Below are positions 39,957-48,475 of a DNA stretch of 64,000 bases, one piece after another. The position numbers and the translations under genes are program-made. How positions within the stretch are numbered: the stretch's first letter is position 1; each line of letters starts with the position of its first letter. The stretch lies in the NCBI GenBank assembly GCA_039822785.1, contig JBCBMO010000004.1, positions 186,001 through 250,000 of the forward strand. Reading direction: 5' to 3'. Under the pieces are notes generated by a model. The model was not told the DNA's origin, did no database searches, and saw nothing but the letters and a program-made list of their open reading frames with translations. The DNA is from Thermohalobaculum sp039822785. Its GTDB lineage: Bacteria; Pseudomonadota; Alphaproteobacteria; Rhodobacterales; Rhodobacteraceae.

Positions 39957-41669
39957 TTAGAGGCGTTTGATCTCGATGCCGTGCTTGCGCAGGGCGTAGC
40001 CGATCTGGCGCGGGGTGAGGCCGAGCAGGCGGGCGGCCTTTGCCTGAACCCACCCCGTGCGCTCCATGGCGTCGATCAACTGCTCACGTTCGCTCTTGCC
40101 CTTGCCCGGCAGGGTCCGCCCGCACTCCGGCGTGCCCGGCCGCGGCGGGTTCAACACCGGCAGATCCATGCGCCGCGGCGGTGCTTTGGCCGCGGGCTCG
40201 GGTCGCCAAAGCTGCGACGACAGGCATTGATCGTTCTGGCAGGCGAGTTCTGCGCCGCTGATCGTCGGCCCCGAGGACAGCGTGGCGACGCGCTGCACGC
40301 AGTTCTCCAGCTCTCGCACGTTGCCCGGGAAGTAGCAGCGGCTGAGCGTGCCAAGTGCATCCTGGGTAAAGCGCAACCGCCCGCCGTTCTCCTTGTTGAA
40401 GCGCTCGAGGAAGGTCTCGGCCAGGGCGGGGATATCCCCCGGCCGTTCGCGCAGGGGCGGCAGCACGATGGGGATGACGCAGATGCGGAAGTAGAGATCG
40501 GCGCGGAAATCCCCGGCGGCGACCGCTTCCTCCAGGTCCTTGTTCGTTGCGGTCACAAGGCGGACATTGACGCGGATCGTCTGGGTGCCGCCCACCCGCT
40601 CGAACTCGCCCTGCTGCAGGGCCCGCAGCAGCTTTGCCTGGAACGAGGGACTGATCTCCCCGATCTCGTCGAGAAAGAGTGTCCCGCCGTCGGCAAGCTC
40701 GAAGCGGCCCTTCTTCTGCTGGGTCGCGCCGGTGAAGCTGCCCTTCTCATGGCCGAACAGCTCGCTCTCCAGCAGTGTTTCGGACAGGGCGGCGCAGTTG
40801 AGCTTGAGAAAGGGCTTCTCGCTGCGGTTGGAGAGACGGTGCAAGGCCTCGGCGAAGACTTCCTTGCCCGTGCCGCTCTCGCCGCGCAGCAGGACGGTCG
40901 CCTTGGTGGGGGCGACCTTGCGGATGCGGGAGATGACATCCGCGATGGCCGGGCTCTCACCGACGATATCGCGGATGAGCACCTCGTCGCCGCGCCTTGC
41001 CTCTGCCGCCGCCTTCTCGACCCGCGCTGCCCGATGGATCAACTGGTCGCGGTCGCGCATGACGCTGCGCCGCGCGCTCAGCGCCTGGCCCATGAGCGTC
41101 GCGATCATCGAGAGGATGCGCTGGTCGCTGTCCAGCCCAGGCGCGGTATCCGCGCGATAGGTGCGATGGACGCAGAGCACGCCGAGGGTGAGTGCCGTCT
41201 CCCCCGGCATCCCGATGGGCACCGCGATGAGCGCGGTCCGATGTTCTGCCGGCGGCGGGCTGTCCAGATGCAGCGTGCCGAGGTCCTGCGCCACGTCGAG
41301 CACCTGGATGGGCACGCCGGTGAACAGTACAGTCTCCGCCACCTCGCGCGGCAGGGCGCCGGAGCTCGCCGGGCGGGGCGTCTCGTCGCGATCGGTGGCG
41401 GCGATCATGAAGGGGTTGGTCGCCGTGTCCGCCAGCGGATCGTCGGGCTCGATGAGGAGCGCGACACAGCCGTCGTGCAGATCGAGGAAGGAGGAGAGCA
41501 CCCGCAGGACCGGCGTGATGATGCCGGCGGGCTGGACGAGGCCGGTGAGGATCTTGCCCGCCTCATAGACCGCTTCGAGGGCCCGACGATCGCGTTCTCC
41601 CTGGCGCCGCCATCGCGGGTCCACCGGCAGCGGAACATCACCGCGCATCGCGCTCTCATGAATGCTCAA
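39957..41669 (-). CDS. nifA: Nif-specific sigma-54 activator NifA
   Basis: NifA activates the nif promoters. The 570-residue protein has an N-terminal GAF domain (about 25-190) and a central AAA+ domain with Walker A GESGTGKEVFAEA, the sigma-54 contact loop KGSFTGATQ, and Walker B GGTLFLDEIGEI. The C-terminal Fis-type helix-turn-helix contains AARLLGLTPRQIGYALRKHG. Cys-x11-Cys (CYFPGNVRELENC) and a linker Cys-x4-Cys (CQNDQC) mark the redox-sensitive NifA type that works without NifL. The loop reads GSFTGA instead of GAFTGA. The start is a TTG at 41669 after AGGAG; an ATG seven codons on is possible. Confidence 0.96.
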   Translation of the reverse strand: MSIHESAMRGDVPLPVDPRWRRQGERDRRALEAVYEAGKILTGLVQPAGIITPVLRVLSSFLDLHDGCVALLIEPDDPLADTATNPFMIAATDRDETPRPASSGALPREVAETVLFTGVPIQVLDVAQDLGTLHLDSPPPAEHRTALIAVPIGMPGETALTLGVLCVHRTYRADTAPGLDSDQRILSMIATLMGQALSARRSVMRDRDQLIHRAARVEKAAAEARRGDEVLIRDIVGESPAIADVISRIRKVAPTKATVLLRGESGTGKEVFAEALHRLSNRSEKPFLKLNCAALSETLLESELFGHEKGSFTGATQQKKGRFELADGGTLFLDEIGEISPSFQAKLLRALQQGEFERVGGTQTIRVNVRLVTATNKDLEEAVAAGDFRADLYFRICVIPIVLPPLRERPGDIPALAETFLERFNKENGGRLRFTQDALGTLSRCYFPGNVRELENCVQRVATLSSGPTISGAELACQNDQCLSSQLWRPEPAAKAPPRRMDLPVLNPPRPGTPECGRTLPGKGKSEREQLIDAMERTGWVQAKAARLLGLTPRQIGYALRKHGIEIKRL

Positions 41670-42004
41670 AGGCCTCGGCTCCTCTTACGGAGTGTCATGT
41701 CCCTATTTTCTAGACTTTTGAGGATCTGGGCGAGCGCGTTTCGACGCAGCGCAGCAATTTTTGGAATGAACTTCTGCCACGTGGTTGGGCGTTTGCCCGC
41801 GCCTTGTGCGCCCCGGCGTGGCCCATCTGGTTCCTGCGATGTGTCGGCGCCAAGCGGACCCGTCGAGGAGAAACGGGTGATTCGGTCTCTGCCTCAGGGT
41901 CAAGGGCGCGGTCGCCCGACTTCCCCAGAGACGTCGTTTGCGACCATGTCCTGACGGGCAGCGTTGGGAGAGCGGGCCGCGAACGGCCGTCCGCGGCGGC
42001 TCCC
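41670..42004 (-). promoter_or_regulatory. nifA upstream region without a gene
   Basis: This stretch between nifA and the tRNA-Gly promoter holds no convincing reading frame. It should contain the nifA promoter. The part next to the gene is AT-richer (41700-41770), with a possible -10 (TAGAAA on the minus strand). I find no GG-N10-GC sigma-54 box and no FNR/FixK-type TTGAT-N4-ATCAA palindrome, so control of nifA itself cannot be read here. Confidence 0.4.
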
Positions 42005-42033
42005 TTGACGGCCTGTGGCGGCGCCACTAACCC
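42005..42033 (+). promoter_or_regulatory. Sigma-70-type promoter of tRNA-Gly
   Basis: TTGACG at 42005-42010 and TAACCC at 42028-42033 are separated by 17 bases. Initiation would fall a few bases before the mature tRNA. The -35 is strong and the -10 is weak. Confidence 0.5.
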
Positions 42034-42043
42034 TCAGGGCCAG

Positions 42044-42118
42044 GCGGGTGTAGTTCAGTGGTAGAACGTCAGCTTCCCAAGCTGAATGTCGTCGGTTCGA
42101 TCCCGATCACCCGCTCCA
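42044..42118 (+). tRNA. tRNA-Gly (anticodon CCC), CCA encoded
   Basis: A full cloverleaf can be drawn. The acceptor stem GCGGGTG pairs with CACCCGC, followed by a discriminator T and encoded CCA. The D-arm is GTTC/GAAC. The anticodon stem TCAGC/GCTGA holds the loop TTCCCAA, giving anticodon CCC for the GGG codon. The T-arm contains GGTTCGATCCC. The last 12 bases overlap the 3' end of the opposite-strand glycosyltransferase gene. Confidence 0.96.
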
Positions 42119-42943
42119 TCCTTCCACTTCGGGCGATTCGCCGCCGACAATTTCCGTCGCGATGAAGTCGTAGAAGGTGGGCTCGGCGGTCTGTGCCATG
42201 AAGCGGCGGTTGAGGTCGCGCTTGGCCTCGAAAACTGCGCTTGCACGGGCATAAAGCGCTGGCGGCACTCGGGTCGCGCCGGCATGGATCTCCGCCACAT
42301 AGGTCGCGTAGGCTGCGTCGGCCCGTGCCGCGAAATCCGGGTCCCGCGTCACGCTGCCGGTGGTCAGCCGCGCTTCGTAGGGGATGCGCGTCACCGGCGC
42401 CGATCCGCCGACCCGGGACAGCAGCTCCAGCGCATGGATCACGTCCTCCGCCGGGCGCTGGAGGAAGTCTCCATAGCCCTCCCGACGCGCAAAGGGGCGG
42501 AAGCTCGCACCGTAGCGGCCGAAATCCTCCATGCTCAGCGTCTCGGTCAGGGGCAGGCGCAGGATCTCCCGCTCGTCCTTGATCACGCTGGTGGGGCTGC
42601 AGACGATTTCATGCCGGGCAGCGAGGCTGAGAAGCGCGTCGAGATAGCCCGGTGCCAGCGTATCGTCGGCGTCAAGTGGCAGAATGTAGGTACCCCGCGC
42701 CATGGCGAGCGCGCGATTGCGCGCCGGTGCCGCCCCCGTGCGCTTGGGGCCCGGCGCGGTGAAGACGAGGCTGGGATACCCCGCGAGAAGCGGCGCATAA
42801 TCCTCTGCATCGTCGGAGGCGACGATGATCTCCACCCTCTCCGCTGGCAGGCCCGCCGCAAAGACCGATTGGACCGCCCGCTGGATCGTCTCGGTGGCCC
42901 GATAGGCCGGGATCAGGACCGAGACAGCCGGTTCGACACCCAT
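42107..42943 (-). CDS. Family 2 glycosyltransferase
   Basis: This 278-residue GT-A protein begins with the nucleotide-sugar-binding VSVLIPAYRATETIQRAVQS. It has the metal-binding DADD motif in YILPLDADDTLAPGYLDAL and an acceptor region around DFLQRPAEDVIHALELLSR. There is no membrane helix, so it is probably cytoplasmic or peripheral; the sugar and acceptor are unknown. I use the ATG at 42943 after GAGGGGTGATC. The last four codons are read from the complement of the tRNA-Gly 3' end, so the natural end of this protein may have been changed by that junction. Confidence 0.85.
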   Translation of the reverse strand: MGVEPAVSVLIPAYRATETIQRAVQSVFAAGLPAERVEIIVASDDAEDYAPLLAGYPSLVFTAPGPKRTGAAPARNRALAMARGTYILPLDADDTLAPGYLDALLSLAARHEIVCSPTSVIKDEREILRLPLTETLSMEDFGRYGASFRPFARREGYGDFLQRPAEDVIHALELLSRVGGSAPVTRIPYEARLTTGSVTRDPDFAARADAAYATYVAEIHAGATRVPPALYARASAVFEAKRDLNRRFMAQTAEPTFYDFIATEIVGGESPEVEGWSG

Positions 42944-43148
42944 GATCACCCCTCGCTCCACCTTAAACCGACGCGGGCAGCCCGGTGGATCATGCAGCCA
43001 GTACCGGTTCGCGCAACGCTCAACCGTGCACGGGTCGTAAACGCCTGAGCGATGGGCGTCCGGCGGGCGTTGACCCAGCCCCTTTGGCCGGGACAATGCG
43101 GCCCAGCCTGCGGCTCGCGTGCGCCGGCGCGAAGACGGAGAGAGCGCG

Positions 43149-44549
43149 ATGGACGAGACCTGGAGACTGCCGGCCACCGTGATCGCGCGCCTTGTCGCCA
43201 CCCGCCAGGTGAGCGCGCGCCAGATCGCCGCGGATGCGCTCACCCGCCTTGCCGCCGTGAACCCAGCGATCAATGCCGTGGTGGTAGAGCATCCCGAGGA
43301 GACGCTGGCGGAGGCCGCCGAGATCGACCGGCGGATCGCGGCGGGGGAGGCCCCAGGTCCCCTCGCCGGCGTGCCGGTGACGATCAAGGAGATCACTGAT
43401 CAGAAGGGCCATGCCACGACCAACGGCCTGACGCTGCAGAAGGATCTGATCGCGCCGCAGGACAGCACCGTCGTCGCCAACCTGCGAAAGGCGGGCTGTG
43501 TGGTGCTGGGGCGGACGAACACGCCCGCGTTCTCCATGCGCTGGTTCACCCGCAACCAGCTGCGCGGGGCGACGAAGAACCCGCATGACCCGGCGATCAC
43601 GCCTGGCGGCTCGTCCGGCGGGGCGGCGGCGGCGGTCGCGGCGGGGATCGGCGCGCTGGCGCAGGGGACGGATATCGCGGGCTCGGTGCGGTTCCCGGCC
43701 TATGTGTGCAACCTGCAGGGCCTGCGCCCCTCGCTCGGCCGGGTGGCGCAAGCCAACCCGACGGGGCTGGAGCGGGGGATCGGGCCGCAACTGATGTCGG
43801 TGGCGGGGCCGCTGGCGCGCTCGCTCGACGATCTCTGGGCGATGCATTTCGCGCTCTCAGCGCCCGACCGGCGCGACCCCTGGTGGACGCCGATGGCGCA
43901 TCATGGCCCCGCGGTGCCGAAGCGCGTCGCCTTCTGCCCCGCGCCGGAGGGGCTGATGGTGGCGCCCGAGGTGCGGCTGGCGCTGGAGGGCGCGGCGCGG
44001 CTGCTGGAGGCGGCCGGCTACGTCGTCGAAGAAGCCACGCCGCCCTCGCTGCGCGAGGGGGTCTCGATCAACATCGGGCTCTGGATGGCCGATTTCCGGC
44101 GCCTGGGCGAGGAGCGCTTCGCGGCGGAAGGCGATCCGGATGCCCTGGCGGTGGCGCGGCATCTCATGGCCTCGGCCCTCGACTATCCCAGCCTGGAGGA
44201 GGCGCTGGTGCGCCGCGGCAGCCTGGTCCGGGCCTGGGGCGCCTTTCTCGAGGATTGGCCGCTGGTGCTGATGCCGATTTCGGCCGAGCCGCCCTTTCCC
44301 GATCATCTGGACGTGGAGAGCCAGGCGGGCTGGGACCGGGTGTTCGAGGCGCAGCTTACCCAGATGGGCCTGCCGCCCGTGGGCCTGCCGGGCCTGACGG
44401 TGGCGACCGGGCGGGCGGGCGCGCCCATGGGCGTGCAGCTTGTGGCCGAGCGCTTCCGCGAGGACCTGCTCTTCGAGGCTGGCCGCATCATCGAGGCCGC
44501 GCATCCCCCCATCGCCCCGGTCGACCCCTTTGCCAAGGCAGGCACGTAG
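43149..44549 (+). CDS. Amidase (amidase-signature family)
   Basis: The 466-residue product has the amidase-signature Ser-cis-Ser-Lys triad. The lysine is in GVPVTIKEITDQKG, the cis-serine in PGGSSGGAAAAVAAG, and the nucleophile in GTDIAGSVRFPA. It lacks the GatA context (no gatB or gatC nearby), so it is a general amide hydrolase with unknown substrate. The start ATG at 43149 follows ACGGAGAGAGC; a GTG ten codons upstream is open but has no site. The 266-bp gap after it (44550-44815) holds no gene I can support. Confidence 0.9.
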   Translation: MDETWRLPATVIARLVATRQVSARQIAADALTRLAAVNPAINAVVVEHPEETLAEAAEIDRRIAAGEAPGPLAGVPVTIKEITDQKGHATTNGLTLQKDLIAPQDSTVVANLRKAGCVVLGRTNTPAFSMRWFTRNQLRGATKNPHDPAITPGGSSGGAAAAVAAGIGALAQGTDIAGSVRFPAYVCNLQGLRPSLGRVAQANPTGLERGIGPQLMSVAGPLARSLDDLWAMHFALSAPDRRDPWWTPMAHHGPAVPKRVAFCPAPEGLMVAPEVRLALEGAARLLEAAGYVVEEATPPSLREGVSINIGLWMADFRRLGEERFAAEGDPDALAVARHLMASALDYPSLEEALVRRGSLVRAWGAFLEDWPLVLMPISAEPPFPDHLDVESQAGWDRVFEAQLTQMGLPPVGLPGLTVATGRAGAPMGVQLVAERFREDLLFEAGRIIEAAHPPIAPVDPFAKAGT

Positions 44550-44815
44550 CGCGCGGCTGGTGTGGGTGGGAACCCTGCTCTCTAAGGTAAGGGCTGAGGA
44601 CAAGACCCCCTGCGGCCGCGCCCACCCGCGACAGAATGACCGGTCATCGCCGAAGAATTGGTGAAGCGCACATCGGTTTCGGGGCACGGGAGACCACGAT
44701 GGCGATGGGTCCGGCGCCCAAGCGGTGGGTCAATGATATGTTTGCAATGACGCGTCTATTCTGTCGCGGGTGGGCAGGGCCCTGGCGTGCTTGGGCAGGG
44801 CCCTGGGCGCTTCGT

Positions 44816-46087
44816 TCAGGCGGTCGCGCGGGCGTTTGCGCGCGCCAGGGTGCCCGCGCAGAGGAAGCTTAGGGCGGAGAGGACCGCGGCGGTGGCGAGG
44901 CAGAGGGTCAGGCCGCCGAGCTGGTAGCTGACGCCGGAGAGGAGCGTGCCCAAGAGACGTCCGGCGGCATTTGACATGTAGTAGAACCCCACATCCATCG
45001 TGACCCGGTCGTCGCGCGTGAAGGCGAGGATCAGATAGCTGTGCAGCGACGAGTTCACGGCGAAGACCGCGCCGAAGGCGAGCAGCCCTGCGACCACCAC
45101 CACCGTCAGGGCGGTCGATGGGCCGCCTGCCAGCGCGGTCGCCGCCGCGAGGGCGGCTGGGATCAGCGTGAGGGCGCCGACCCAAACGCGCGCCAGGCCC
45201 ACAATCTCACCGAGACCGCGGTCCTTGGCGCGCAGGATCCGGGGCGCTGCTGCCTGCACGGCGCCATAGCCGATGATCCAAAGCGCCATGAAGGTGCCGA
45301 TCGCGAAGAAGGCCGCACGGTTGCCCTCCACCGTCCCATCCGAGAGCACGGCGTAGAAATAGATTGGGATGCCGACCACGAACCAGGTGTCGCGCGCGCC
45401 GAACAGGAAGAGCCGCGCGGCCGACAGGCGGTTGACCCGGGCGTCCTTGGAGAAGACCTCGGAGAACGCCGCCTCCTTGCGCCCCTGCGGCAGGCCCGTG
45501 GGCATGAAGAGGGCGACCGCGGCGAGAACCACGATCAGCACGGCCGCCATACCAAGGACCGCCGCCTCGAACCCCGCGGTGGCGAGGAGTGCTGCGCCGA
45601 GCAGGAAGCCGAGGCCCTTGACGGCGTTCTTCGAGCCAGTGAGCAGGGCGACCCAGCGAAAGAGCGCGCCCTTCTCCTCCGCCGGTGCGAGCAGTTTGAC
45701 GGCGGATTTCGCGCTCATCTTCGAGAGATCCTTCGCGATGCCGGAGACGCCTTGGATCACCATGACGAAGGCGACGGAGACCGCGATGGCCCAGCCGGGG
45801 TCGAGCTCGGCCAGCGCGCCCAGGGCGACGATCTGCAACGCGAGGCCCACATAGAGCGTCGAGGTCAGGCCGAAGCGCGCCGCGATCCATCCGGCGGAGA
45901 GGTTGGTGACCACCCCCATGAACTCGTAGAGCAGGAAGAGATAGGCAAGCTGGATGGGCGAGAAGCCGAGGGTGTGGAAGTGCAGGAGCACCAGCATCCT
46001 GAGCGCGCCGTCGGTGAGCATGAAGGCCCAATAGGCCGCCGTCACCGCCACATATGCCGCCACCGGGTTTGCTGCGCGCGCGCTCAT
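44816..46087 (-). CDS. arsJ: Organoarsenical efflux transporter ArsJ (MFS)
   Basis: ArsJ exports 1-arseno-3-phosphoglycerate, the unstable arsenate adduct made by its partner GAPDH, so that cells lose arsenate. The 423-residue product has about 11-12 membrane helices. It shows ArsJ-typical blocks such as FHTLGFSPIQLAYLFLLYEF, GVSGIAKDLSKMSAKSAVK and FLFGARDTWFVVGIPIYFY. The start ATG at 46087 overlaps the GAPDH stop (ATGA), the hallmark gap-arsJ coupling. A generic MFS transporter is the only alternative and is made unlikely by the neighbour. Confidence 0.93.
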   Translation of the reverse strand: MSARAANPVAAYVAVTAAYWAFMLTDGALRMLVLLHFHTLGFSPIQLAYLFLLYEFMGVVTNLSAGWIAARFGLTSTLYVGLALQIVALGALAELDPGWAIAVSVAFVMVIQGVSGIAKDLSKMSAKSAVKLLAPAEEKGALFRWVALLTGSKNAVKGLGFLLGAALLATAGFEAAVLGMAAVLIVVLAAVALFMPTGLPQGRKEAAFSEVFSKDARVNRLSAARLFLFGARDTWFVVGIPIYFYAVLSDGTVEGNRAAFFAIGTFMALWIIGYGAVQAAAPRILRAKDRGLGEIVGLARVWVGALTLIPAALAAATALAGGPSTALTVVVVAGLLAFGAVFAVNSSLHSYLILAFTRDDRVTMDVGFYYMSNAAGRLLGTLLSGVSYQLGGLTLCLATAAVLSALSFLCAGTLARANARATA

Positions 46088-47094
46088 GCCGCCATCATCC
46101 GGGCAAGATCCACCATGCGCCGTGCATACCCCCATTCGTTGTCGTACCAGGCGAAGACCTTCACCTGCCGGCCGTTCACCACCATGGTCGAGGGGCCATC
46201 CACGATGGCCGAGCGCGGGTCGTTGAGATAGTCGGCGGAGACGAGGGGGCGGTCCTCGTAGCCCAGAATGCCCTTCAGCGGCGCCGCGGCCCATTTCGCG
46301 AACAGGCCGTTCACCTCCTCCACCGTCGTGTCGCGCGCCATCTCGAAGACACAGTCCGTCAGCGAGGCGTTGAGCAGGGGCACGCGCACCGCATGGCCGT
46401 TCAAGCGGCCCTTCAGCTCGGGGTAGATGAGCGTGATCGCGGTGGCAGAGCCCGTGGTGGTGGGAATCAGCGAGTTGAGCGCCGAGCGCGCGCGCCGCGG
46501 GTCCTTGGCCGGGCGGTCGACGATGGTCTGGGTGTTGGTCACGTCATGGATCGTGGTGATCGAGCCATGGGTGATCCCGATCTCCTCGTGCAGCACCTTC
46601 ACCACCGGCGCTAAGCAGTTGGTGGTGCAGCTTGCCGCGGTCACCAGCCGGTGCTGGCCCGGGTCGTAGAGGTCATGATTGACACCATAGACGAGGTTGA
46701 GGGCGCCCTCCTCCTTGATCGGGGCGGAAACCAGCACCCGGCCTACGCCGCCGTCGAAATAGGCCTGGGTCTTGGCGATCGTCTTGAAGACGCCGGTGCA
46801 GTCGATCACCAGGTCGATGCCTGCCAGCGGCAGGTCTTCCAGACGCGTCGCTTGGTGCAGCGGCATCCTGTGCCCCTGGATCGTCAGGCTCTCGGCGTCG
46901 TGGCTGATCGCGGCGGGCCAGCGGCCGTGGACGCTGTCGAACTCTGTCAGCAGGGCCAATTGCGCGGGATCGCCGCCGGGTTCGTTCAGCCAGGCGATCT
47001 CGAGGCCTTCGCCGGGGGGCGGTCCGTCCTCGATCAGAGCGCGCAGCACGAGTTTACCGATGCGGCCGAGGCCGTTGATCGCGATACGTGTCAT
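46084..47094 (-). CDS. ArsJ-associated glyceraldehyde-3-phosphate dehydrogenase
   Basis: This 336-residue GAPDH has the NAD-binding AINGLGRIGKLVLRAL, the catalytic cysteine in ASCTTNCLAPVV, and the C-terminal WYDNEWGYARRMVDL. In the arsenate-resistance pair it uses arsenate in place of phosphate to form 1-arseno-3-phosphoglycerate, which ArsJ exports. Coupling to arsJ by a four-base overlap makes this role more likely than glycolysis. No arsR regulator lies next to it. The 115-bp gap before it should hold the promoter. Confidence 0.94.
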   Translation of the reverse strand: MTRIAINGLGRIGKLVLRALIEDGPPPGEGLEIAWLNEPGGDPAQLALLTEFDSVHGRWPAAISHDAESLTIQGHRMPLHQATRLEDLPLAGIDLVIDCTGVFKTIAKTQAYFDGGVGRVLVSAPIKEEGALNLVYGVNHDLYDPGQHRLVTAASCTTNCLAPVVKVLHEEIGITHGSITTIHDVTNTQTIVDRPAKDPRRARSALNSLIPTTTGSATAITLIYPELKGRLNGHAVRVPLLNASLTDCVFEMARDTTVEEVNGLFAKWAAAPLKGILGYEDRPLVSADYLNDPRSAIVDGPSTMVVNGRQVKVFAWYDNEWGYARRMVDLARMMAA

Positions 47095-47209
47095 CCGAGA
47101 TCCTCTGCCGGCGTGGGGGCGGTCGCTGGCGCTTCAGTGATTTCGGATACCACGACTCGCCGTGGCGGTGGAACGGGGCTTTCGCAGGTTTGAACGGCCG
47201 ATCCCCAAT

Positions 47210-48340
47210 TCAGACGGGTTCTTCGATCGGCGCCATGCGCTCGGCCACCGTCTCCACATCGGTGACGCCGGCGGCGGCCTCCGCGAGGTCCTCGCCGCTG
47301 AGGGCGCCGAACTTGAACCCATGGCCCGAGCAGGCGGAGGCGGCGATGAGGCGTCCGATGCGGCGAAGCGCGAAACGCTCGCCCGGCGCCAGCATCCAGA
47401 AATTCGCCTGGCCGTACTCGACGGTGAACCCCTCGATGCCGCGCAGGCGGCTGCCATAGCGGCGCAGGATATCGGCGATCTCCTCCGGACGGATCGTGCG
47501 GTCGCTGTCATCCGGATCCAGCCTGCCGACGGCGCCGCAGCCGAGCTTCGCGGGCAGCCCTTCGAGGGGGGCCATGCCCCAGAGATCGTCGCTGCCGCCG
47601 AGGTTCGACCAGCAGGGGGCGTTCTCCCAGGCCTCCGCCAGCTCCTCCGGCGGATGGGCGTAGACGATAAGGGTGCGGCGGAAGCCGAGATCGGCCATCG
47701 CCGGGACAAGCACGGGCAGACCGGCACCGGCGGTGGCAACCACCGCCTCGGCGGTCAGGCGCCGGCCGTCCTGCAGGGTCACCGTGCCGCTGTCGGTGTT
47801 CACTGCGGTGACGGGGCAATGCTCCATGATCCGCACGCCGCGCCGGCGCAGGTGATCGGCGAGGTCCGTCAGGATGCGGTTGCCCATGAGCGCCCCACCC
47901 TCGGAGAGGACGGCCAGGGCGAGATTGCCGGGATCGAGGAAGGGAAAGCGCGCGGCGATGGCCTCGGCGCCCTCGATCGGCTCGTAGGCAATGCCGAGAC
48001 GGTCGAAGAGGATCCGGCAGCGATGCCCGCTGTCGCCGGGGCCGTGGCTGAGGTTGAGGATGCCGCGGGCGGCATAGTAGCGGCTCTCGGGGCCGCCACC
48101 GTCGGCGGCGAGGTCGGCCCACATGCGCCGCCAGGCGGCGAAGGCCTCGCCCATGCGCGCGGCATAGCCCGGGTTGGAGGGATAGCCGTAGCGGATCAGC
48201 CGGTGATGATCGGCGGAGGCGGCGAGCGGGTTCGGCACCGCGCCACGCTCGATCACGGTTACCGCGTGTCCCCGCCGCGCGAGCGCCCAGGCCGTCGAGA
48301 GCCCCACGATCCCGGCCCCCACGACGATGATGTCGGTCAT
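47210..48340 (-). CDS. FAD-dependent oxidoreductase (DAO/sarcosine oxidase-like)
   Basis: The 376-residue protein has the dinucleotide-binding VVGAGIVGLSTAWALARRG followed by an acidic strand end (VIERG), and the DAO-family C-terminal GHGFKFGALSGEDLAE. It resembles monomeric sarcosine or N-methyl amino-acid oxidases; the substrate cannot be fixed. The flavin-linking cysteine of monomeric sarcosine oxidase may be the one in SACSGHGFKF. It precedes the GAPDH-arsJ pair on the same strand, 115 bp away, and I see no link to arsenic. Confidence 0.86.
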   Translation of the reverse strand: MTDIIVVGAGIVGLSTAWALARRGHAVTVIERGAVPNPLAASADHHRLIRYGYPSNPGYAARMGEAFAAWRRMWADLAADGGGPESRYYAARGILNLSHGPGDSGHRCRILFDRLGIAYEPIEGAEAIAARFPFLDPGNLALAVLSEGGALMGNRILTDLADHLRRRGVRIMEHCPVTAVNTDSGTVTLQDGRRLTAEAVVATAGAGLPVLVPAMADLGFRRTLIVYAHPPEELAEAWENAPCWSNLGGSDDLWGMAPLEGLPAKLGCGAVGRLDPDDSDRTIRPEEIADILRRYGSRLRGIEGFTVEYGQANFWMLAPGERFALRRIGRLIAASACSGHGFKFGALSGEDLAEAAAGVTDVETVAERMAPIEEPV

Positions 48341-48475
48341 GTCACTCTCCCTTGCCGGTCGACGCGCGGCTCTGGCTTACGGGGCCCTTCGGCCCCGACG
48401 CGACGCCCGCCCGCCGACCCGGTCGCATGGCTGTCACCGCACGCGGCGTGGCACCTGGGTCGCGCGGCCCGGCCG

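Noticed and set aside
39421..39960. Plus-strand frames through the tandem repeat between nifA and nifB
   Set aside because: The 23-bp period shifts the frame at each unit, so any protein read is repetitive noise; no credible start or homology is visible.
41761..41800. Sigma-54 promoter for nifA (CACGTGGCAG on the minus strand)
   Set aside because: The GC of the -12 element is missing at the required ten-base distance from GG.
39981..41954. Long plus-strand frame opposite nifA
   Set aside because: It mirrors nifA codons and shows no family features or ribosome site.
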